64,000 nucleotides of DNA from Streblospio benedicti (taxonomy: Eukaryota > Annelida > Polychaeta > Spionida > Spionidae), in the NCBI GenBank assembly GCA_019095985.1, contig CM032660.1:51766382-51830381 (forward strand). Reading direction: 5' to 3'. Position 1 is the stretch's first letter. Each line of letters opens with the position of its first letter. The translations under genes were made by a program, and so were the position numbers. A model generated the notes under the pieces. The model saw only the letters and a list, made by a program, of their open reading frames with translations. It was not told the DNA's origin and searched no databases. Below are positions 40,260 through 49,079 of the stretch, in pieces.

Positions 40260-43200
40260 AACCTGTCCCCGGAGCAGCGCCAGCTGCTGTACCACCAGCT
40301 GGGCCTCAGCAGCGACGAGGAGCTGTTCGGCATCATCCCAAATACAGAGGTCATGTAAGTACACGACGGTCTTGTAATTGAACAGCCTGGGATAATGTAA
40401 CTTAAGCAGGTCATGGAAGTGCAAAGAGGTCTGGTACGTCCACATAGCTCGAATGTCATATGAGTACAAACTAACACTTGACTATTATAGTCATTATATT
40501 GTCATACACAAACGACCTAGACTTATATGCTTTTCAAACCAAACCATTCAAACCCTCTCCTCTCCCATTGAATATGCCGTTCCTGAACTAAATAGTAGCC
40601 CTCAAAACCCCTAATCTCTCATGTTGCTCTGCAGGTACGTGAGTCCATGCTAGGAGCAGTTGACGGTTTACCCAGAGAACCTCTTGTATAAACTCCTTTC
40701 ATAGTCTCTTAGTCTTCCTTGCCTTAGAAGGATCTCAAAACCTCTTCTCCCCCTTCCTTGCCTTAATAACCACCAAAACTCTCTTATTTCCCCTTCCTTA
40801 CCTTAACAGCCATCAAAACCCTCTTCTCTCCCTTTGAATCAGTCATTCCTTTACCTAAATAGCAGACCTCAAAACCCCTCATCTCTCCTCTTGTTCCGCA
40901 GGTACGTGCGTCCGTACGAGGAGCAGCTGATGGTGTACCCCGAGTACCGGGCCCACAAGCTGCTGCTGCTGTACGTGCCGCCGCTGCTGCTGGTGCTGGG
41001 CACGCTCGGCAACATCCTCAGTTTCTGCGTGCTCATGCGCAAGGCGATGCGCCGCACGTCCACCTACAACTACCTCGCCGTGCTCGCAGCCACAGGTAGG
41101 GGCTACCTTGACTCTAATCCTAGCCCTAACCTTAGTTCTCGTTTGTGTGAATATTATGCATCCATTAATCATGATGATTGTAGCAGGGGGTGGCCACGTG
41201 GTGTGTATGCATGCGCCCTCAGATGTAGGTGATGGTACACTGCAAATCATTGGGAGCGGGAATAGGGGGTTACAAAAGTAGTGTTGTTTTCAAACTAGGT
41301 GAATTCTGGGTGGATAAATGTTAATGTCTACCACACTTAACAGCGCTATTATTCACCATTTGAAGACCACGTTTAATCATAGAATATCACATTTCCTATG
41401 AATTGCAATCGTATTTGCTTGACCAATGTCCATCACTCCCACTCTGCCTCCAGACCTAGTGGTGCTCTATGTGGGCCTTCTGCGCCTCTGGATAGGAGAG
41501 CTGATCGGCTACGACATCCGGGACCAGAGCGACTGGAGCTGCAAGATCATATCACTGCTCGGATACACGGTCAGTTCTAAATGTAATCACAATGTCCACC
41601 TCTGTATTAAGACAATCTCAAGTGCTCCTGATGTAGACGTGGTCATGCTCGTGTCAGTGTATTTCATTTGATGGTGCTGATGCTCTATAGTATCTCTTCT
41701 GTACTCATGTACTATATTTCCAGGTTTCTGTGTACTCGGTGTGGCTGCTGATCGCCGTCACGGTCGAGCGATTCACCGTCGTTGTGTACAGTCTGCACGC
41801 TGCCACATGGTGCACTCGCACACGTGCCCTCAAGGTATGTGACACACGCGCTCTAAAGGTACGTCACACACGCACAGCTACAAAATCAAGTAAAATGAGA
41901 AAATGTAATGATAAAAAGTAAAATGGGCAGCCACACACTACTAAAACATTGTGACGAACTGAAGGTACGATAGAATTCGTCTTGCAAACAGAAGTCATGC
42001 ATAAAATTTTAGCTGTATCTCAGGTGATCTGTGGGATCCTGGTGGCGCTGCTATCCATCAACCTGCACTTCCTGTTCACCACGGAGATTGTGTACTACGA
42101 CAACGAGGACGGCGAGCGCGTCATCCCGCAGTGCGACGCCGCCGCCGGCTACGAGACGCTCGTCATGGAGGTCAGTGGCACGCAAACACACACACACGCG
42201 CACACACACGCACACATGCACACGCATATATGCACACACCCATACAATTGTAGGCGTGCACACAGTCTGATATTGTCATGGAGGTCAGTCACGTGCACAC
42301 ACGCATGCACACACATCCTCCTCACGCATACGCAGTCATTGAGATGAGTAAGGTACAAACATGGTCTCACTCAGTATGCACACAGTCATGTACTCATGCA
42401 ACCAGCTAGCAGACACACACATTCATACGTGCACGCACACACGCACCTACTCGATAGTAGCACAATTTTGCATTCTTCCATTACGAGTAATTCAGCGATA
42501 GCCCCATTACATACGTGCCGGCGACACGTGTACCACAGGCTCTATGGATTGAGTACGCTAGGCTGCACTTCATTACTTACCATTGACACCAAACACACGG
42601 AAAAGACCGTGCTGTCAAAATGCCTGCTCTAGCAGTTGTGCCGTTAGCTTTACCGACCCAACAAACACACATGCTTTATAATCGAACAATGAATACAATC
42701 TTATGAACGTATTGACACAAATGCAGCACATTCGTGCACCCAGATTCATACAATTAGACTCATACTACTTTGTGGCCTGTACCTCTTTACCACTTTAACT
42801 CTATGCCATCATGCACTTCCACATCTCCATCCAGGTGTGGCCGTGGATCGACGCGTGCCTGTACTCGCTGCTGCCCTTCATCATCATCTTCGTGCTCAAC
42901 GTGCTCATCATCCACAAGGTGGTGCTGGCGCGCCGCGCCCGCCACTCCATGTCCGGCCGCGCCCCGCCCGAGGTCACCGCACTCCGTGGGGCGGGGAGGG
43001 GGCGCCCGCCAAACAGCGCCAAGGTACGTTTGCTCACTTATTGTGAATACGGAAGTTTTTTACTGCTGTGGAGATTCTCATGTTCTTACATAAACTTTAG
43101 TAAGGTTTATCGTTGAGATAACATGCGTATTACATTCAGAACCAAGTAGCTTACCTTTTAGTATTGTTTGTTCAACACATATTTTCATTTTGCTTTAAAT

Positions 43201-45584
43201 TTGTCTAAAACTTAAAATGAGAGGGACACAGCTGACTATCTTGATCATGTACCTCAGCAACACGTTGATGAATCTTTGTCTTTGGACTAATGTTTAAAAA
43301 CATGCGATTAATATCTTCCATATAAAGCGACAACTCTATAATGAGACCATTTGTTTTGGTGTCAAACCTTCATTAGGAGACCATTGCAAATCTCTGTAAA
43401 ATGAATACCTCCATTGAGACAACTTGGGGCCAATGCTTATCTCAATAGACATGTTCTATAATCCTGATCATTCAAATCAAGAAACTGCTTAGCATACGCG
43501 GAAAACTGAGTTTTCTCATCAGCCTAACACACATCTAAGTCTGCGTGTGTTGCAGGTGACAGTGATGCTGCTGACGATCTCGTTCACCTTCCTGCTCACC
43601 ACGCTGCCCATGAACGCTCAGCTCATCACCACGGCGCTGATGGGCTCCCAGGCACCCACGCTCGCTCTCGCCTCCAAGTTCAAGCTCGCCAGGACCGTCA
43701 GCGAGCTCCTCATGTCAGTACCTGCATTTTGTTAAGTTCAGTTGATTTTTATTATGTGGGTCTCATGATTCAATTACTGTACGGTATTTACCTGCTTTTC
43801 TTCAAGATATAGTTCTAAATTCCACATTTCAAATATGATTTTAATATAATTTGAAAAGGAACCTGTGAGATTTGAAATCAATTAAAATGATATTCAAAAT
43901 TTTAAATTTGGAACTACTACTATTGAAGGAAAAGCAGGTATAACCCTTAAAGGAATTAAATCATGAGTACCAGTATTGCTATATTCATTAGGAATGAACT
44001 TACTCAAAACGCTCTTTTGCTTAGGTTTTTTATGTCTTCCTACCAGTCCATGCTACGTCTAGCTTCAAACTACAAGTTCACGAGAACTTTTGCCGAACTG
44101 ATATGTGTACATTTCTCACTGTGCATGTGGATACAAACATGTGTCCCTAATAGGGTGTAAATTTATGAAGGATTCTATCTACAAGCCCACTCATGTAAAC
44201 TTACACATAGTTTGCCATGCACTAGCTTCCTGTCCATGTGGCAAGTACATGAACCACAGTGTGATCCTTCTGATAAATGTAATTAACAAGCAGCACATTG
44301 ACTAGATTTGCATCAAGTTAGCTGGTTTTATCATAGTTTTCCACTGACTAGTTCCGCGTGTTTCAGGTACACGAACCACAGCGTGAACTTTTACCTGTAC
44401 CTGCTGACGGGCGCCAAGTTCCGGCAGCAGCTGCTCACCATCTGCTGCCCCGCGCTCGCCGCCGCGCACCGCCACAGGTACTCACTATACTGTACCGCCA
44501 CAGGTACTCACTATACTGTACCGCCACAGGTACTCACTATACTGCATTGGCACAGGTACTCTCACAGGGACTCACTTTATGCTGTATTGCACCACATACC
44601 ACCGAAGGTACTCTACAGAATCTGTTTTATACTATATACTCGCGGTGCACCACAGGTACTCGCGAGGGGAGACTCTTAGTCTATCTGTTTTATACTATAC
44701 GCTTGCTCCGCACAACCGAAGGTACTAGTGGGAACTTCAATATGCTATATGATCTTAGAACATGTATGCGCAGTGAAATCAGAGAGACAGGTACTCGCCG
44801 CAGGGGGACCTCTGTTTATGCTATACGCTCTCAGAGCACCACGACAGGTACTCACGACGACCTATTTATTGTATCATATGCTCGCCACGCACCACAGGTA
44901 CTCATGAGATATACTTTTACACTATACGCTTTCAGAACAATAATATTGTGGTCTGTTAAAAGAGAAAGAATGAAAGGAAGGTTAAAAGGAATTAATATTA
45001 TATTTTCAGCTTTGTAATGTTTTCTATACATTGACCAATGAAAAGCAACACGCTTTGATATGAATCTTTGATCATAAATACTTTTACTGATGTAACACCT
45101 TCTTTAACTTTGAATCAAGGTCGCCATATCCATTATAAACTATAAATATATATACATGATTGAATTCAAATAAATATAAATTGCACCAATGCACATTAGA
45201 CATCGAGGCTCACCTTATTTCAGCAATTAAAACACGTTTAAAATTGAAAAGAAAATGGTTATAGCGTTGTCAAACAACGTCTGTGTTCTTGTGGAACGGG
45301 TTTTACACAATCATTGACAATTACATGGATGTTTTTAAAATCCAATAATTAGCTATTGTTTAAATGAATTTTGTTTGCATAGCTCATGATCTTGCCGGTG
45401 TATGGCGTTTGCAGTCATCGGCCGTGCCACCACCGGCGGCTACAGCGGCGTGTACAGTCAGGTGACCCACACCACCGCGGACCCCAGCCCCCCCGGCAAG
45501 GTGCCCCCAGCGGGCCAGACCACCGAGCTCGTCATCCTCAACAACGGCAGCTACATGGCTGCGGGGGGCGACAGGATGTTGTGA
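40260..45584 (+). CDS. Rhodopsin-like peptide GPCR, multi-exon paralogue (receptor 2), 5' exon missing
   Basis: Exons: 40260-40354, 40902-41095, 41454-41569, 41724-41834, 42024-42170, 42835-43023, 43556-43713, 44367-44503 and 45415-45584. All have AG/GT borders, matching phases and GC3-rich codons; together they give about 438 residues. TM1 holds LGTLGNIL, TM2 LAATD, TM3 ends VERF, and TM7 is NHSVNFYLYLLTGAKFRQQ. The start YVRPYEE and the loop DAAAGYETLV closely parallel receptor 1, so the two are tandem paralogues in the FMRFamide/GPR139-like group (ligand unknown). Exon one here encodes an outer N-terminus (NLSPEQRQLLYHQLGLSSDE) that receptor 1 lacks. The initiator Met is not found upstream; the Met before YVRP is split by an intron. 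The eighth exon can end at 44477 or 44503; only 44503 keeps the frame of the last exon. A candidate AATAAA lies at 46860-46865. Confidence 0.85.
40347..40465 (+). repeat. Decayed donor copies after receptor 2's exon 40260-40354
   Basis: The junction GAGGTCAT/GTAAGTAC (40354) is followed by CAGGTCAT/GGAAGTGC (40414) and AATGTCAT/ATGAGTAC (40459). Matching downstream bases (GACGGTCT / GAGGTCT) show real tandem duplication. Only the first retains GT. Confidence 0.7.
40535..40960 (+). pseudogene. Tandemly duplicated intron 3' end with a decayed copy of the TM1 exon start
   Basis: About 265 bp upstream of the real TM1 exon (40902) the sequence repeats: CTAAATAGTAGCCCTCAAAA, a pyrimidine tract, GCAG, then GTACGTGAGTCC... 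The decayed copy (from 40636) aligns with the exon start YVRPYEEQLMVYPE but reads YVSPC, a stop, then EQLTVYPE. Between the two copies, CT-rich blocks of about 60 bp (CTTCCTT.CCTTA..A.CC.TCAAAAC) are also repeated. Confidence 0.8.
41824..41880 (+). repeat. In-frame alternative donor by 24-bp duplication
   Basis: GCCCTCAAG/GTATGTGACACACGCG is followed at once by GCTCTAAAG/GTACGTCACACACGC. The second donor (41858/41859) is also a good GTACGT. Because the offset is 24 nt, its use would insert VCDTRALK in frame after TRALK in the second inner loop of the receptor. Confidence 0.75.
42160..42345 (+). repeat. Donor copy plus CA-rich tract in receptor 2
   Basis: CTCGTCATGGAG/GTCAGTGGCACGC (42170) recurs 113 bp on as ATTGTCATGGAG/GTCAGTCACGTGC (42283), with an (ACAC/GCAC)n stretch between. 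A third, eroded copy GTCATTGAG/ATGAGT lies near 42343. The offset of 113 is not a multiple of three. Confidence 0.75.
43762..43967. mobile_element. 206-bp near-palindromic fold-back element in receptor 2 intron
   Basis: The left arm starting CTCATGATTCAATTACTG and the right arm ending AAAGGAATTAAATCATGAG are inverted copies of about 85 bp each. They share CCTGCTTTTCCTTCAA-type and AATATCATTTTAAT-type blocks and have almost no loop. No coding; MITE or Foldback-type. Confidence 0.75.
44025..44280 (+). pseudogene. Ghost copies of receptor 2's TM6-TM7 exons
   Basis: 44025-44102, after TTGCTTAG, reads SSYQSMLRLASNYKFTRTFA, then ELI, aligning with GSQAPTLALASKFKLARTVS, then ELL, of the real exon ending at 43713. 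Then 44244-44275 reads YMNHSVILLI against YTNHSVNFYL of the real TM7 exon at 44367. The order matches a tandem copy of the exon-intron-exon block. The donor has lost phase and TM7 breaks down after a few residues, so these look like relics, though use of the first as an alternative exon cannot be ruled out. Confidence 0.7.
44472..44905 (+). repeat. Splice-donor minisatellite at the last intron of receptor 2
   Basis: CGCCACAG/GTACTCACTATACTGTAC is repeated with exact 26-bp spacing, putting donors at 44478, 44504, 44530 and 44556. Looser units of 48-69 bp follow, with (C)AGGTACT or AAGGTACT at about 44608, 44656, 44722, 44791, 44848 and 44898. Every unit carries an exon-like CACAG and a GTACTC donor. 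The first unit spans the real coding boundary (…AAAHRH). This is an exon-intron-junction minisatellite of the 'mirage' type. Confidence 0.9.
44955..45110. repeat. Dispersed AT-rich repeat, related to 47553-47880
   Basis: TATTTTCAGCTTT.TAATGTTT, CAACA(C/T)G.TTTGA.ATGAA and TTGAT..TAAATAC/TTCAATAGTTTT blocks match the two tandem units inside the element at 47528-48444. Confidence 0.6.
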
Positions 45585-46130
45585 GGGGGCGGTCATGGGC
45601 ACTCCGCAGGGAGTGGCAATCATGAGTTCATGGTGGTCACGGGGTGTTTGTTTATAGTGCTACAACAGAAGGTACAGTCAAAGGCACCACCAAATACTCC
45701 CCAAGGAGTGACAAGGATATTATGATTGTATGGTAACATGGAGCTAGTTTAAAAGCTGTAGCAGAAGGTACAGTCACCATCGAACACTGCCCAGGGAGTG
45801 ACAAGGATAGTGTGAAAGTATTGTCCCATGGTGTTAGTCTACAGTGCTACATCACAATGTACATTGACAGTAACCACTGAACAGTCCGCATGGAGAAAGT
45901 AGCAAGGACGGTGTGAGCATATTGTCACATGGGGTTAGTGTTCAGGACCTGTAATCCAAAGTAGAGTGACAGTCACCACCAGATACTCCCCAGGGATTGA
46001 CAAAGGCAGCGTGAAGGTATTGTCACATGGTGTTAGTTTCAGGTGCTTCAGCAGGCAGGGAATGCAGTCACATAAATCACCAACTGCTCTTCTGGGAGTG
46101 GCAATAATGTTGTGAGTGGGAATGTTGTAT
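45582..46130 (+). repeat. Tandem array of about 90-102 bp units in the 3' UTR of receptor 2
   Basis: GGGAGTG.CAA(T/G)G or its variants recur at about 45611, 45706, 45796, 45892, 45994 and 46095. Each is followed by a TGTG...TATTGT(C)ACATGG and GTTAGT..A stretch and a GTACAGTCACCA block. The first unit overlaps the stop codon. Six diverged units. Confidence 0.8.
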
Positions 46131-46139
46131 TACTTCATG

Positions 46140-47237
46140 CATCAGAAAGTACAGTGAGGACACAGAAAGCGCCGTCAGAGACCGGAATGACCTACCCCAG
46201 TGTACTGATTGAGAGGATAGTCTTGAGAACTTTAAACATCTACATCGCTCAATATAGACAGGTTTTATACACATAAATTCGAACAAAGGTTTTAGCGTGA
46301 AATTTGGCACGTACCCTCTCAAATCTGATGATGTTGACCAGTAAGTGGTAAATATAGACATATGTGAATACAAAACAGTTCGTCGGTTGTGGCAATCTTG
46401 CTAAAGCTAGGTGTCAATGAGGATATTAGGTGTTGATCTTGATCTTGGTGTTTGTAGGGCAGCATGGAATTCTTAATCACTTTACACAGTGTACAGGCTA
46501 CTGCATTGACAAGTGTGTGGTAAAATGGGGCAGTTTGTGCTATTATGGAAATTCGTAGATAAGTGTTCACCAAAGATTCTTGTTCAGCCCGATAACAAAA
46601 TCTCTACAGTAAAACCTGCAATTCTTGTTCATTGTGTATTAAGTCTAAAGTTCACACCTTTTATTATAGGGACCTCCGTTGATGTGCACTCATCTTAGCC
46701 AATGAAAGTCTGTTGTTTAATTCTAGAATCAACACACCTAGAATGGCGTGGCACCTTCGGAAGCTCTTTGTGATGCATATGTTTCATTTGTTTGTAAAAG
46801 GTGATGAGTGAATTTGCTTATATGTCCAAAGAGATTTGATATGTATATATATGTTCCATAATAAACTTCTATCAGAACAAATAATTAAACATCTAGGTGT
46901 CGATGCGAGTTCACATATTTGCGTAAGGCTGTGTATGAAATGCACAGCAATATATAAACGTAAATGATTGTGAATGGTATAAAATGATGGTAATATGTAA
47001 CGTTTTGTAAAAGACTTATGTGGAGTCATTGATTATGTGGCCGATAGATATGTGAAAATAGGATGAAATATTTTGAATAGTGTATTGATGAAAAAATAAA
47101 TTTCAATTCAAGCGTTTACATTATGTTAAATTTCATGAACACAAATTAATTACCTCATGTTTCCAACTCATACAGACTAATAAGCTTTGAGATAACTATA
47201 TAAGTAGCCAACTACCAAAATGATTCTAACAATATCT
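46140..47237. other. Intergenic, gene-free
   Basis: Holds the candidate polyadenylation signal AATAAA at 46860-46865 for receptor 2 and a MITE-family fragment near 46600-46680. Nothing else recognised. Confidence 0.4.
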
Positions 47238-48562
47238 GATACACCACGCCGTAACCCGGGTTACCGTGATACCCCGCCCGTGAAAATAATAAAAAAATGC
47301 ATTTTTGAGCTAATTATTTTTTTTCAACATCAATACCCCGGCATACCGTGATGACTGGTAGGCTGCTGTGGTATCAAATTTTGTTGATATTCATAAGTAA
47401 AATGTTTAAGTTTTGTCACAATAGAAACATCTTACTTATTCTTAATTTATTAAAACTCGATTTCCAACCTAGTACACTGTGACAAAACGAAAATGCACAT
47501 CGCCGTCATTCCTTTGGTGGTCTGTCTTTAAGGGTACTGTGAACTCTTTAAGGGAAAAATATTCTATTTTCAGCTTTTTAATATTTATTATACTTTAAAC
47601 TATGAAGAACAACATGTTTTGAAATGAACCTTTTATCTTCAATAGTTTTCCCATTACAACGCATTTTGTAAAGACCAAGCTGGAGTGAAAAACAATGACT
47701 CATTCTTTGCAGGCTTATAAGGTTATTTGGGCTGAAAATTATTTTTTTACATTTTCAATGTTTTGTATGCTATAAATGATAAAGAACAACATCTTTTTAA
47801 AATGAACCTTTTATCATCAATAGTTTTTCTTATATGATACATTTTATAGACAGCAACTACTATCAATGTATATTGATAGGCCATGTTTAAAGCCCATTTT
47901 CTCAAAACTAAGTTTGCATAGTGGATGAATTTTTCTTTTTATATTTCTCCTTAACCATGAAATCAAATTTTCACAAACGTGTATATATTTGAAGATATAT
48001 GCATTCTGAAGAAAACCTTACTAGGGATTTTGATTTTTTTTATTTCGTTGATGAATTATGAACATTTTTGTATTGATTTGCAAGAAAATTCGGAAAATAG
48101 GTGGTTTTAAAACTTAAAATGCATGTAAAATGATAAATAGGAAAAATGTAAAAAATTTGAGGCAAGGTTTTCTAGATAAATATACAAATTTTGTAACTGA
48201 ATAGTGATTTTGGTCATTTCGATGTTGTACTATCAGTTATATGCTTCGCAGGCAAAGTTGTCATTTTTTTCATTAATTGCTTTATAATTTTTTTTCATCA
48301 ATCTATACAATTCAAAACATGTTGTGTCATTAGATTAGATAATTATCTACAAAATAAGGTGTAATTTGTAAGAATTGAAGCAATAATGAGTGAGAAAATC
48401 AAAGTTTAATAAAATCCTAAGAAAAGAGTTCACGGTCCCCTTTAGCAGCGACCGATATTCAGAAATATCACGGGAGAAACGGGGCATTACGACATGCCGG
48501 GGTTTGCATTTCACGGCACCCCGGGACATCATACGGACCCCGGGTTACGGCGTGGTGCATCA
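47238..48562. mobile_element. Non-autonomous DNA transposon (outer), 23-bp inverted ends
   Basis: The left end GATACACCACGCCGTAACCC+GGG and the right end, inverted GATGCACCACGCCGTAACCC+GGG, differ at one base. ATCT flanks both sides directly and may be a 4-bp target duplication. Subterminal CCCGGG and ACCCCG motifs occur at both ends. There is no transposase frame; a second element lies inside. Confidence 0.75.
47528..48444. mobile_element. Inner inverted-repeat element nested in the outer transposon
   Basis: TAAGGGTACTGTGAACTCTT at the left matches the inverted right end TAAAGGGGACCGTGAACTCTT with one gap and two changes. The AT-rich interior contains two diverged tandem units (about 47553-47700 and 47743-47880) of the repeat also found at 44955-45110. 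Non-coding. Confidence 0.7.
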
Positions 48563-48656
48563 TCTGGGCTTTCTTTTTTCACTAAAAATATTATCAGAGT
48601 GCATAAAGAGAAATATTCTGTCCTAACAAAAACAACACATTGTTCTAACAAAAGCT

Positions 48657-48662
48657 TTTATT
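48657..48662 (-). promoter_or_regulatory. Candidate polyadenylation signal for the kringle gene
   Basis: AATAAA on the minus strand, about 420 bp after the stop codon at 49080-49082, is a plausible 3' end for that gene. Confidence 0.4.
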
Positions 48663-49079
48663 GTCATATACATATACCGTAATAGGTAAAAGGCAGCTAT
48701 ATATTATGCAATCCTGGCTGTCATTGGCTAGTAAATTGACAGTATAGGTATTGTTTAGTAAATTTACTAAATGATTCAAAACGAAGATGGACGCCTCACT
48801 TCAAAAAACCTTTATGGGAATTGTAGCCTCATATTTAATGACATCCAAAACAGACACCCTTTTAACTGCTGTTCTAGTGAATAATCCCAAATTACCAGCT
48901 TATTCCACAATAGAAATATTTAACATATCCTCCTCATAAACCAAGTTATTTACAATATATATCTCTGACTATGCTTCTCGTTCACGGGAGTGAATGTGAA
49001 TTAAATACATTTTGCTCAATGCTATGCTCCTATCATGGTTGAGTTACCAAAGTAGTCATGAGGACCCTTCAAGTTGCTG

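Noticed and set aside
44358-45017. 219-codon plus-strand frame through the donor array
   Set aside because: Out of frame with the TM7 exon and produced by the repeat; no domain.
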